From positions 1,777,680-1,841,679 of the forward strand of contig NZ_CP025999.1 in assembly GCF_003086695.1 (NCBI RefSeq): a DNA stretch of 64,000 nt, given 5' to 3'. This document shows positions 8,916 through 16,192 of the stretch, piece by piece (the first letter of the stretch is position 1; each line of letters begins with the position of its first letter). The notes under the pieces were generated by a model that was not told the origin of the DNA, did no database searches, and saw only the letters and a program-made list of their open reading frames with translations. The translations under genes were made by a program, and so were the position numbers. Source of the DNA: Stenotrophomonas sp. SAU14A_NAIMI4_8. GTDB lineage: Bacteria > Pseudomonadota > Gammaproteobacteria > Xanthomonadales > Xanthomonadaceae.

Positions 8916-9488
8916 GTGACCGAAGCCAAGCAACAGCGCAGCCTGCGACAACTGGTCGGGCCGGTGGGTGCCGACTACCAGCGCCGGGCGGTGCCGCCGG
9001 TTTGGGTGTGGGCGGTCATGGCGATGCTGCTGGCGGCCACCTGGCTGAGTGAGTTGCCGGCCACGGCCGCGGCGGCGCTGGTGGCCAGTGCGGTGGTGGT
9101 GCATTGGCCGCAGCGCGGGCGCATGCACTGGCTGGGCTGGCGGTTGCCGGCGCTGGCCGTGCTGGCGGCCCTGCTGTGGGGGCCGGACGTGCTGGCGCAA
9201 TGGTTCGAGCATGGGCTGGCGTTGACCCTGATGTCGCTGGCCAGCCTGAGCATGGGCGTGCATGTGTGGCAGTCGCGGCAGACCGCGCGGCAGCTGCAGG
9301 GTGCGGCCGATGCCCTGGACGATGCGCAGCTGATGTCGCTGCTGCCGGCCGACGCGGCGCGCCTGGCCCAGCAGTGGCGCGCCGGCGATGACCGCCATGC
9401 GCCGGAACTGGCGGTGGTGATGCACCTGGCGGTGATGCATGCGGCGCTGGCGCCGCGCCTGGGCGGGCGGGGCATGCTGGCCGGTTGA
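8916..9488 (+). CDS. Inner-membrane protein of unknown function
   Basis: 190 residues starting at GTG, with GGAG about 7 bases upstream. Three hydrophobic stretches near residues 28-46, 49-62 and 75-92 and a fourth around 100-115 indicate a polytopic membrane protein. The soluble C-terminal third is Ala/Leu rich (AADALDDAQLMSLLPADAARL). No family recognised. It is followed by the dense REP cluster at 9501-9741. Confidence 0.6.
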   Translation: MTEAKQQRSLRQLVGPVGADYQRRAVPPVWVWAVMAMLLAATWLSELPATAAAALVASAVVVHWPQRGRMHWLGWRLPALAVLAALLWGPDVLAQWFEHGLALTLMSLASLSMGVHVWQSRQTARQLQGAADALDDAQLMSLLPADAARLAQQWRAGDDRHAPELAVVMHLAVMHAALAPRLGGRGMLAG

Positions 9489-9500
9489 CCGGGGCGGGGG

Positions 9501-9741
9501 GTAGAGTCGAGCTTGCTCGACTGCTCCACGCCCTGGGTAGAGTCGAGCTTGCTCGACTGATCGGTCCGCCACAGTCGAGCAAGCTCGACTCTACGAAGCG
9601 AGGCAACAGCAGTCGAGCAAGCTTGACTCTACGAAGCGAGGCAACAGCAGTCGAGCAAGCTCGACTCTACGACGCGAGGCAACAGCAGTCGAGCAAGCTC
9701 GACTCTACCAGGCAGGGCAGCCGAGCATGGCTCGGCTCTAC
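9501..9741 (+). repeat. Cluster of seven REP (SMAG-type) palindromes
   Basis: Two plus-oriented copies of GTAGAGTCGAGCTTGCTCGA (9501, 9537) are followed by four reversed copies (about 9572, 9610, 9648, 9687) and one diverged reversed copy with core GCCGAGCATGGCTCGGC (9719-9741). The spacer between reversed copies (GAAGCGAGGCAACAGCA) is itself repeated, giving a tandem array with a 38-39 bp period. The head motif GTAG marks the S. maltophilia SMAG family. The array lies between a plus-strand gene and the convergent smpB 3' end. Confidence 0.9.
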
Positions 9742-9758
9742 GGGGGCGGGGCGGTGCT

Positions 9759-10262
9759 TCAGGCGTCGCGGTTGCCGCGGCGCATCACGCGCTGCTTTTC
9801 GATGGCCCAGTCGCGGTCCTTGGCGGCATCGCGCTTGTCGTGGGTCTGCTTGCCCTTGGCCAGCGCCACTTCCAGCTTGATCTTGTTCTTGCTCCAGTAC
9901 ATGGCGGTGGGCACGATCGTGTAGCCATCGCGCTCGACCTTGCCGACCAGCTTGTCGATCTCGCTCCGGTGCAGCAGCAGCTTGCGCTCGCGGCGGTCGT
10001 TGGCCACCACGTGGGTCGAGGCCTGGATCAACGGGGTGATCTGCGCGCCGATCAGGAAGATCTCGCCCTGCTTCACGTACGCGTAGGCGTCGATGATGTT
10101 GCCGCGCCCGGCGCGGATCGACTTCACCTCCCAGCCCTGCAGGGCCAAGCCCGCCTCGAAGCGCTCTTCGATGTGGTACTCGTGGCGGGCACGCTTGTTC
10201 AACGCGATGGTCTTGTTGGCCGTCGCGTTCTTTGCTTTATCCTTGCCGCTGTTCTTGCTCAT
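9759..10262 (-). CDS. smpB: SsrA-binding protein SmpB
   Basis: 167 residues; partner of tmRNA in trans-translation. Diagnostic segments are [34 protein letters not shown] (near residue 45) and the basic C-terminal tail ending in [12 protein letters not shown], which enters the ribosomal mRNA channel. ATG 10262 gives the standard length; the longer upstream frame overlaps the divergent ratA gene and is not used. The REP cluster lies immediately 3'. Neighbouring ratA-rnfH-bamE-fur is the conserved order in xanthomonads and many other gammaproteobacteria. Confidence 0.97.
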   Translation of the reverse strand: MSKNSGKDKAKNATANKTIALNKRARHEYHIEERFEAGLALQGWEVKSIRAGRGNIIDAYAYVKQGEIFLIGAQITPLIQASTHVVANDRRERKLLLHRSEIDKLVGKVERDGYTIVPTAMYWSKNKIKLEVALAKGKQTHDKRDAAKDRDWAIEKQRVMRRGNRDA

Positions 10263-10319
10263 TTCCGTATTGTCTCCGATTCGGGCCCGCCCGGTCGATT
10301 GCCGAAACGTTCCGTCTTT

Positions 10320-10745
10320 ATGCCTACTATCCGCCGCAGCGCCCTGGTCGAACATTCCTCCGCCCGCATGTTCGATCTCGTCAACGACGTGCAGGCCTAT
10401 CCGCGCCGCTTCCGCTGGTGTTCCGATGCCCGCATCCTGGAACAGGGCGAGGACCGGCTGGTGGCCCGCCTGGACCTGGGCCTTGGCTCGTTCAGCACCT
10501 GGTTCCAGACCGAAAACACCCTGCAGCGCCCGCACAGCATTGATATGCAGCTGCGCGACGGCCCGTTCAAGCAGCTGCACGGCCGCTGGGAGTTCCATGC
10601 CCTGGCCGAGGATGCCTGCAAGGTGACCCTGACCCTGGAATTCGAACCCAGCTCACGCCTGCTCGGGCCGGCGCTGGCCATCGGCTTCCAGGGGCTGGCC
10701 GATCGCATGGTCAACGATTTCGTGCGCGTGGCCGACGAGGGCTGA
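10320..10745 (+). CDS. ratA: RatA/COQ10-family START-domain protein
   Basis: 141 residues forming one SRPBCC/START-like domain (polyketide cyclase/COQ10 family). Recognisable parts are [20 protein letters not shown] at the N-terminus and [18 protein letters not shown] at the C-terminal helix. E. coli RatA was described as a toxin blocking 70S assembly; homologues resemble the ubiquinone-binding protein COQ10, so the toxin role is not assured. It is divergent from smpB (57 bases between the starts) and followed 3 bases later by rnfH, the classic ratA-rnfH pair. Confidence 0.9.
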   Translation: MPTIRRSALVEHSSARMFDLVNDVQAYPRRFRWCSDARILEQGEDRLVARLDLGLGSFSTWFQTENTLQRPHSIDMQLRDGPFKQLHGRWEFHALAEDACKVTLTLEFEPSSRLLGPALAIGFQGLADRMVNDFVRVADEG

Positions 10746-10748
10746 GCG

Positions 10749-11006
10749 ATGATCGAGGTCGAGGTGGTGCTGGCCTGGCCGCAGCGCGTGCTGGCGCGCC
10801 GGCTGCAACTGGAAGAGGGCGCCACCGTGGCCGATGCGGTCGCTGCCGCCGCGCTGGAAGGCAGTGCCGACTGCCCTGCGCTGGCCGTGCATGGCGTGCT
10901 GGCCCGCCCGCAGCAGGTGCTGCACGACGGCGACCGGGTGGAACTGCTGCGCCCGCTGCTGGCCGACCCCAAGGACAACCGGCGCAAGCGCGCACGCGGC
11001 GACTGA
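10749..11006 (+). CDS. rnfH: RnfH family ubiquitin-like protein
   Basis: 85 residues with the beta-grasp fold of RnfH/YfjF (UPF0125): IEVEVVLAWPQRVLARRLQL, then EEGATVADAV and DGDRVELLRPLLADPKDNRR, and a very basic tail. It starts 3 bases after ratA ends and is likely co-translated. The function is unresolved; the family is named after rnf electron-transport loci but this gene sits with ratA in most genomes. Confidence 0.92.
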   Translation: MIEVEVVLAWPQRVLARRLQLEEGATVADAVAAAALEGSADCPALAVHGVLARPQQVLHDGDRVELLRPLLADPKDNRRKRARGD

Positions 11007-11007
11007 A

Positions 11008-11031
11008 CCGCGCCACCGCCAGGCGGCGCGG
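11008..11031. terminator. Bidirectional hairpin between rnfH and bamE
   Basis: CCGCGCC pairs with GGCGCGG across a short loop in the 36-base gap between convergent rnfH and bamE. There is no T-run, so termination strength is uncertain. Confidence 0.4.
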
Positions 11032-11042
11032 CCAAGCGGGGC

Positions 11043-11432
11043 TCAGCGGCCCTTCTTCTTGTCCTTCGGCAGGTTGCGGCCGAACTGGCGCACGGTCTGC
11101 TGGGCCAGGGCCTTGTCGTTGGCCGGGAAGTAATCGCCTTCCCAACGGGTGACCACGTCGTTTTCGAAGTACACGGTGAAGTTCTTCACTTCGGTACGGC
11201 CGAGGCGGTTCACGCGCTCGCTGGAGGTGTAGTCCCAGCGCTGGGCATGGAAGGGATCGGGCACCGAGGGCGTGCCCAGCAGCGCATTCACCTGCTGCTT
11301 GCTCTGGCCGACCTGCAGCTTGGCAACGGCGTCCTCGCGGATCAGGTTGCCCTGGTAGATCGGTTGCTTGTAGATGATGCCGCACCCGGTGGTGGACAGA
11401 GCGATGGTGGCGACCAGCAGGAGATTGCGCAT
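11043..11432 (-). CDS. bamE: Outer-membrane assembly lipoprotein BamE
   Basis: 129 residues; accessory lipoprotein of the BAM complex. Signal peptide with lipobox STTGC (Cys17), followed by YKQPIYQGNLI, the SmpA/OmlA hallmark, then VAKLQVGQSKQQVNALLGTP and a beta-rich domain ending YFENDVVTRWEGDYFP. The C-terminal extension KDKKKGR is basic. It is divergent from fur (103 bases between the starts), an arrangement shared by Pseudomonas and Xanthomonas. Confidence 0.96.
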   Translation of the reverse strand: MRNLLLVATIALSTTGCGIIYKQPIYQGNLIREDAVAKLQVGQSKQQVNALLGTPSVPDPFHAQRWDYTSSERVNRLGRTEVKNFTVYFENDVVTRWEGDYFPANDKALAQQTVRQFGRNLPKDKKKGR

Positions 11433-11535
11433 CGGAAAGGGCGTTTGGGGAAATCGAACCGATGATACACTCCCGGCGTGCCACCGCGACCCAATCCGAG
11501 GCAGCTGGCGCTAAATCGCCAATGAACGGAGACCT

Positions 11536-11943
11536 ATGGAAACCCACGACCTGCGCAAAGTCGGCCTGAAGGTGACCCATCCGCGGATGCGGATCCTGGC
11601 GCTGCTCGAGCAGCGCAATGCCCAGCACCACATGACCGCCGAAGACATCTACCGCCAGCTGCTGGAGCACGGCGACGAGATCGGCCTGGCCACGGTGTAC
11701 CGGGTGCTGACCCAGTTCGAGGCCGCCGGCCTGGTGCTGAAGCACAACTTCGAAGGCGGCCAGGCCGTCTACGAGCTGGACCGCGGCGGCCACCACGACC
11801 ACATGGTCGATGTGGACAGCGGCAAGATCATCGAGTTCGAAAGCCACGAAATCGAAGAGCTGCAGCGCAAGATCGCGGCCGAGCATGGCTACGAGCTGGA
11901 AGAGCATTCGCTGGTGCTGTACGTGCGCAAGAAGCGCAAGTAA
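11536..11943 (+). CDS. fur: Ferric uptake regulator Fur
   Basis: 135 residues; Fe(II)-dependent repressor. The winged-helix domain includes KVTHPRMRILALLE, MTAEDIYRQL and the recognition helix GLATVYRVLTQFEAAG. The metal and dimer domain has HHDHMVDVDSGKIIEF and EEHSLVLYVRKKRK. The protein contains no cysteine at all, so the CxxC structural zinc site of E. coli Fur is absent; pseudomonad Fur proteins also lack the full Cys4 set. Metal ligands His, Asp and Glu around HHDH are kept. Preceded by GGAGA and followed by a strong terminator at 11973. Confidence 0.96.
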   Translation: METHDLRKVGLKVTHPRMRILALLEQRNAQHHMTAEDIYRQLLEHGDEIGLATVYRVLTQFEAAGLVLKHNFEGGQAVYELDRGGHHDHMVDVDSGKIIEFESHEIEELQRKIAAEHGYELEEHSLVLYVRKKRK

Positions 11944-11972
11944 CGGTTTCCCGCCTGCTGAGATGTGCGAAG

Positions 11973-11997
11973 ACCCCGGGCCTGGCCCGGGGTTTTT
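11973..11997 (+). terminator. Rho-independent terminator of fur
   Basis: ACCCCGGGC pairs with GCCCGGGGT across a tiny loop, followed by TTTTT, 30 bases after the fur stop codon. Confidence 0.9.
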
Positions 11998-12008
11998 CGT
12001 TGCTTACG

Positions 12009-12032
12009 GTAGATCCACGCCATGCGTGGATG
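12009..12032 (+). repeat. SMAG-type REP (GTAGATCCACGC class)
   Basis: GTAGATCCACGCC followed by ATGCGTGGATG forms a near-perfect 24-base palindrome with the GTAG head. Confidence 0.85.
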
Positions 12033-12046
12033 GACCTGCCGACCCC

Positions 12047-12086
12047 GGGGTCAGATCCCTTTCCGCCAGGAAAGGGCTCTGACCCC
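12047..12086. repeat. GGGGTC-type palindrome overlapping the esterase 3' end
   Basis: GGGGTCAGATCCCTTTCC and GGAAAGGGCTCTGACCCC are inverted around a 4-base loop with a single internal mismatch. The same palindrome family recurs at 23666-23704 and 42215-42253. The minus-strand GDSL esterase stop codon (12053-12051) lies inside its left arm. Confidence 0.85.
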
Positions 12087-13316
12087 CGTCCCCCCATGCG
12101 TGGATGGACCTGCCAGAACGCCCAGATCCACCGCCTCGGCCATGGCCCGGTTGCCGGCATCGCCGGGGTGCAGGTGGTCGCCCGAATCGTAGGCTGCGGC
12201 CATCCGTGACGGTTGCGCCGGGTCGCGCAGGGCGGCATCCAGGTCGATCACCGCATCGAACGGGCTGTCGGTGCGCAGCCAGGCGTTCAGCTGCTGGCGC
12301 AGGGCGTCCTTTTCCGGCTGGTAGTAGTCCTGCAGCGGGGTGCCCGGCAGCGCGCCGGCAAATGGCGGCAGGGTGGCGCCAAAGATGCGCACGCCGCGCG
12401 CATGGGCCCGTCGCGCCAGGGCGCGGTAGCCGGCCTGCAGCTCGGCCAGCGTCGGTCGGGGCTGGTCACGGGCGAACGCGGTGCCCGGCCAACTGATGTC
12501 GTTGATGCCGATCAGCACGATCACGCTGGCGGTGCCGGGCAGGTCCAGCACATCGCGCTGGAGGCGGGCGAGGGCGGACAGACCCATGCCATCACGCAGC
12601 AGGCGCCCCCCGGAGATTCCCGCATTGACCACGGCCACCCCGTGCGGCGCCAGGCGCGCGGCCAGATGGTCGGTCCAGCGCTGGTCGGCGTCCAGGCTGG
12701 CGGTGGCCCCGTCGGTGATCGAATCGCCGATCACCACCACGCTGCGTGCCGCGGACGGGGCCGCGACCTCGATGCCGCTGACGAACAGGCGCGCGGTGGT
12801 GGTGCTGGCGCCGTGCAGGGCGCTGGCCAGACTCTGGTCACCGGGGGTGATCCAGCTGGTCTGCCGGCCGTCCCAGTGGAAGGTCTGCAGCGGCGTCGGT
12901 CCAGCTACGTACACGCTCACCTGCAGTGCCTGCTGATCGGCGGTGGTCAGTGGCAGCGGGTCGCTCAACCGGTCCTGGCCGGGGCCGATCACGACGTCGG
13001 GTTGCCCATCGAAGGCCAGCGGCAACGGCGTCGCACCGGGCTGGCTGGCCACGCTGGCCCGGTCGATCCGCAGCGGCTGGCGGCCGTGGGCATTGCTCAG
13101 GCGCACCCGCAGTGCGCTGCCGCCCAGGCTCAGGCGCAGTGTCTGGCGGAAGGTCTGGTCGTGCAGGCTGGCCGGAATGAGGGTGGGGAACAGGAAGTCC
13201 TCGCCCCAGACCGGCTGCGGGCTGGCCTGCCAACTGGCCACCCAATGGGGCTGGGCGGGGCCCGCGTGGGCGGAAAGCGACAGCAGGGCGGCGGCGGCAA
13301 GCAGGTAGCGGTGCAT
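12051..13316 (-). CDS. Exported SGNH/GDSL-family esterase
   Basis: 421 residues with a signal peptide (YLLAAAALLSLSAHAGPA). SGNH blocks are complete: block I VVIGDSITDG (Ser nucleophile), block II region VVNAGISGGRLL, block III IGINDI (Asn), and block V DSGDHLHPGDAGNRAM (Asp-His). The N-terminal ~180 residues form a beta-rich domain seen in secreted GDSL hydrolases. ATG 13316 is chosen because it starts directly with the signal peptide. The last ~20 residues (GPSTHGGTG then VRALSWRKGI) are encoded by the GGGGTC-type palindrome and REP remnants, so the C-terminus looks extended by repeat DNA. It is divergent from a LysR gene that may control it. Confidence 0.88.
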   Translation of the reverse strand: MHRYLLAAAALLSLSAHAGPAQPHWVASWQASPQPVWGEDFLFPTLIPASLHDQTFRQTLRLSLGGSALRVRLSNAHGRQPLRIDRASVASQPGATPLPLAFDGQPDVVIGPGQDRLSDPLPLTTADQQALQVSVYVAGPTPLQTFHWDGRQTSWITPGDQSLASALHGASTTTARLFVSGIEVAAPSAARSVVVIGDSITDGATASLDADQRWTDHLAARLAPHGVAVVNAGISGGRLLRDGMGLSALARLQRDVLDLPGTASVIVLIGINDISWPGTAFARDQPRPTLAELQAGYRALARRAHARGVRIFGATLPPFAGALPGTPLQDYYQPEKDALRQQLNAWLRTDSPFDAVIDLDAALRDPAQPSRMAAAYDSGDHLHPGDAGNRAMAEAVDLGVLAGPSTHGGTGVRALSWRKGI

Positions 13317-13409
13317 GGCGGGCGTCCTCGGAAGGGGCAGCCAGCGTGGCCGTTGCGCCACCTGTGAACTAGACTGCGTACGGACAATCATCTGTGAACG
13401 GGATTCACC

Positions 13410-14327
13410 ATGGCGCGCCCCGACATCAACCGATCCGGCGAACTGGAAGTGTTCGTGCGGGTGATCGAGACCGGGGGCTTTTCCGCCGCCGCGCGCAGCC
13501 TGGACATGACGCCTTCGGCGGTCAGCAAGCTGGTGGCGCGGCTGGAACAACGGCTGGGCACGCGCCTGCTGCAGCGCTCCACCCGGCAACTGCAGTTGAC
13601 CCCGGAGGGCTGCAGCTTCTACGAGCGCGGCCTGCGCGTGCTGGCCGACCTGGAAGAGGCCGAACGCTGCGCCAGTGCACACGCCGAACCGCGCGGGCGG
13701 CTGCGGCTGAATTCCAACGTGCCGTTCGGGCGCCATTTCCTGCTGCCGCTGCTGCCGGTGTTCCTGCAGGCACACCCGCAGGTGGGGGTGGACCTGAGCC
13801 TGAATGACGAGGTGATCGATCTGCTGGAACAGCGCACCGATGTGGCCGTGCGCGCCGGCCCGCTGAAGAGCTCCAGCCTGGTGGCGCGGCAGCTGGGCGC
13901 GACGCGGATGATGATCGTGGCGGCGCCGTCCTATGCGGCCCGCCACGGCCTGCCTGCCGACGCCGATGCGTTGCTGTCACACAACCGGCTGGACATCGGC
14001 CATGCGCGGACGCTGCAGGGCTGGCCGCTGCTGCACGACGGCCAGCAGGTGCGGGTGCCGACCCAGGGCAACCTGCGCGCCAGCAATGGCGACGCGCTGC
14101 GCCAGCTGGTGCTGGGCGGTCTGGGCATGGCGCGGCTGGCGGCCTTCCAGGTACGCGACGACCTGGCTGCCGGGCGTCTGCTGCCGGTGCTGGAAGAGGC
14201 CAACCCCGGCGATCTGGAAGAAGTGCACGCCGTGTTCGTGGGGCAGGGCGGCTACCTGCCGCTGCGGGTGCGCGCGCTGCTGGATTTCCTGGTGGAACAC
14301 GTGGATCTGGCCAAACCCTTGGCCTGA
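13410..14327 (+). CDS. LysR-family transcriptional regulator
   Basis: 305 residues. N-terminal winged helix-turn-helix: LEVFVRVIETGGFSAAARSL then MTPSAVSKLVARLEQRLGTR (about residues 12-60). The substrate-binding domain begins near residue 90 (GRLRLNSNVPFGRHFLLPLL). Resembles the DhcR/PA2206-type subgroup of LysR regulators. Divergent from the GDSL esterase with 93 bases between starts, the usual layout for a LysR regulator and its target. The inducer is unknown. Confidence 0.88.
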   Translation: MARPDINRSGELEVFVRVIETGGFSAAARSLDMTPSAVSKLVARLEQRLGTRLLQRSTRQLQLTPEGCSFYERGLRVLADLEEAERCASAHAEPRGRLRLNSNVPFGRHFLLPLLPVFLQAHPQVGVDLSLNDEVIDLLEQRTDVAVRAGPLKSSSLVARQLGATRMMIVAAPSYAARHGLPADADALLSHNRLDIGHARTLQGWPLLHDGQQVRVPTQGNLRASNGDALRQLVLGGLGMARLAAFQVRDDLAAGRLLPVLEEANPGDLEEVHAVFVGQGGYLPLRVRALLDFLVEHVDLAKPLA

Positions 14328-14339
14328 CCCGACGCCCCG

Positions 14340-14393
14340 GTAGATCCACGCCATGCGTGGATGATCCCAGTAGATCCACGCCATGCGTGGATG
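14340..14393 (+). repeat. Two tandem SMAG-type REPs
   Basis: Two direct copies (14340-14363 and 14370-14393) of GTAGATCCACGCC plus ATGCGTGGATG, 6 bases apart, between the LysR gene and the convergent recN 3' end. Confidence 0.88.
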
Positions 14394-14400
14394 TGTGCGC

Positions 14401-16077
14401 TCAGCCGAGCAAGCTCGACGCGACCAACAGCTTGCGCGCGGCCGCGCGTGCTTCCTTGCTCACTTCCACCCCGCCCAGCATGCGCGCCAGTTCTTCCTCG
14501 CGGGCCTTGTTGTCCAGCTTCTCCACCGCGCTCTGGGTCATGCCTTCCACCGGCGCCTTGCTGACCCGGTAATGGGCGTGGCCCTTGGAAGCGACCTGGG
14601 GCAGATGGGTAACACACAGCACCTGGCGCTTCTCGCCCAGTGCGCGCAGCTTCTGGCCGACGATGTCGGCCACGGCGCCGCCAATGCCCGAATCCACTTC
14701 GTCGAACACCATGGTCGGCACGGCGTCCAGATCCAGCGCGGCCACTTCGATGGCCAGCGAGATGCGCGACAGTTCACCACCGGAGGCCACCTTGCGCAGG
14801 GCGCGCGGCGGCTGGCCGGCGTTGGCGGCAACCAGGAATTCGACGCGCTCGGCGCCCTGCGGGTCGGGCTTGCCGGCGTCCTGCGGTTCCAGTTCGATCA
14901 GGAACTGGCCGCCGCCCATGCCCAGCTCGGCAATGATGCCGGTGGTGGTGGCCGACAGTTCCGCAGCGGCCTTGCGCCGGCTGGCGGTCAGTACCTCGGC
15001 CTGCACCCGCCAGGCGGCCACGGCCTTGTCGATCTCGCCGGCCAGGCGCTGCAGGCGCTCATCGGCGCCACGCAGCTGTTCCACTTCGGCATGCATGCGC
15101 TCGCGCTGCGCGCCCAGCTCGTCCATCGGCACGCGGTGCTTGCGCGCCAGGTCGTGCAGGCGGCCCAGGCGGCGCTCGTTCTCTTCGAACTGTTCCGGGT
15201 CGGCGTCCAGGTCGTCGTGCACCCGGTCCAGCAGCGACAAGGCTTCGTGCAGCTGGATCGAGGCGTTCTCGATCAGGCCGTCCACCTCGCCCAGGCGCGC
15301 GTCGTGTTCGATCAGGCGCGACAGGTCGTGGCGCACCTGCTGCAGCAGGTCCAGCGCGGAACTGCCGTCGTCGCCGTTGAGCTGGTTGCTGGCGGCCTGG
15401 CAGGCGGTCAGCAGGGCGCTGGCATGGGCCTGGCGGCGGTGGCTGGCGCCGAGGGCGGCAATCGATTCCGGCTCCAGATCCTCGCGGTCCAGCTCGCGCA
15501 GCTGGTGTTCCAGGAAGCCGATGCGGTCGCTGACGTCGCCCTGTTGCGACAGCGCCAGCGATTCGTCCACCAGCGCCTGCCAGGTAGCGGCAGTACGGCG
15601 CACCTGGCGGCGGGCCTCTTCGTTGTTGGCGAAGGCGTCCAGCAGGGCCAGCTGCGACGGCCGCGCCAGCAGCGCCTGCTGTTCGTGCTGGCCATGGATT
15701 TCCACCAGGTGCGCGGCCAGATCGCCCAGCTGCGCCAGGGTGACCGGGCGACCGTTGATCCAGGCGCGCGAGCCGCCATCGGCGCGGATGACCCGCCGCA
15801 GCTGGCATTGCTCGTCATCGTCCAGCTCGTTGTCGGCCAGCCATTGGCGCGCGGCCTGCAGCTGGTCCAGGGCGAATTCGGCCGACAGCTCGGCGCGGGC
15901 GGCGCCGTGGCGGACCACGCCGCTGTCGGCGCGCAGGCCGGACAGGAAGCCCAGTGCGTCGACCATCAGCGACTTGCCGGCGCCGGTCTCGCCTGAAACG
16001 ACAGTCATGCCGGGCCCGAATTCCAGTTCGGTGGCGCGGACGACGGCGAAATCCTTGATCGAAAGATGTCTGAGCAT
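14401..16077 (-). CDS. recN: DNA repair protein RecN
   Basis: 558-residue SMC-like ATPase acting in double-strand break repair. Walker A is SGETGAGKS (about residues 29-37). Long coiled-coil arms carry RHDLSRLIEHD and LHDLARKHRVPMDELGAQ. The signature ASGGELSRISLAIE and Walker B VFDEVDSGIGG are near the C-terminus. Length matches the family. The final residues SSLLG and the stop are formed by a sequence matching the REP core GAGCAAGCTCG. hrcA is divergent, as is common in this group. Confidence 0.96.
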   Translation of the reverse strand: MLRHLSIKDFAVVRATELEFGPGMTVVSGETGAGKSLMVDALGFLSGLRADSGVVRHGAARAELSAEFALDQLQAARQWLADNELDDDEQCQLRRVIRADGGSRAWINGRPVTLAQLGDLAAHLVEIHGQHEQQALLARPSQLALLDAFANNEEARRQVRRTAATWQALVDESLALSQQGDVSDRIGFLEHQLRELDREDLEPESIAALGASHRRQAHASALLTACQAASNQLNGDDGSSALDLLQQVRHDLSRLIEHDARLGEVDGLIENASIQLHEALSLLDRVHDDLDADPEQFEENERRLGRLHDLARKHRVPMDELGAQRERMHAEVEQLRGADERLQRLAGEIDKAVAAWRVQAEVLTASRRKAAAELSATTTGIIAELGMGGGQFLIELEPQDAGKPDPQGAERVEFLVAANAGQPPRALRKVASGGELSRISLAIEVAALDLDAVPTMVFDEVDSGIGGAVADIVGQKLRALGEKRQVLCVTHLPQVASKGHAHYRVSKAPVEGMTQSAVEKLDNKAREEELARMLGGVEVSKEARAAARKLLVASSLLG

Positions 16078-16137
16078 GGGTAATGGGGTGTCTGCAGCCG
16101 CGCAACGCTAGCACGCGCGGCGGGGTGGTCCAATGAC

Positions 16138-16166
16138 TTGCCAAGGCGACGCACCGCCATTATCTA
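16138..16166 (+). promoter_or_regulatory. Sigma-70 type promoter of hrcA
   Basis: TTGCCA (16138-16143), a 17-base spacer, then TATCTA (16161-16166). It lies just before the hrcA ATG at 16193, and an upstream ATG at 16133 would fall before this promoter, which supports the shorter HrcA. I found no CIRCE inverted repeat here. Confidence 0.6.
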
Positions 16167-16192
16167 GTGTCCGTGTCTCACAGGTTGATTCC

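Noticed and set aside
9501..9741. CRISPR array from the regular 38-39 bp period
   Set aside because: Units are palindromic REPs with near-identical spacers, and no cas genes are in the window.
10320..11006. ratA-rnfH as a type II toxin-antitoxin module
   Set aside because: The pair is conserved housekeeping synteny; RatA homologues resemble COQ10 and no antitoxin features are seen in RnfH.
14383..16111. Two open frames over 500 codons opposite recN
   Set aside because: Composition is His/Gln/Gly or Ser/Arg rich, typical of antisense frames; RecN is unambiguous.
16133..16192. Upstream ATG as the start of hrcA
   Set aside because: It precedes the TTGCCA-N17-TATCTA promoter and adds residues not typical of HrcA.
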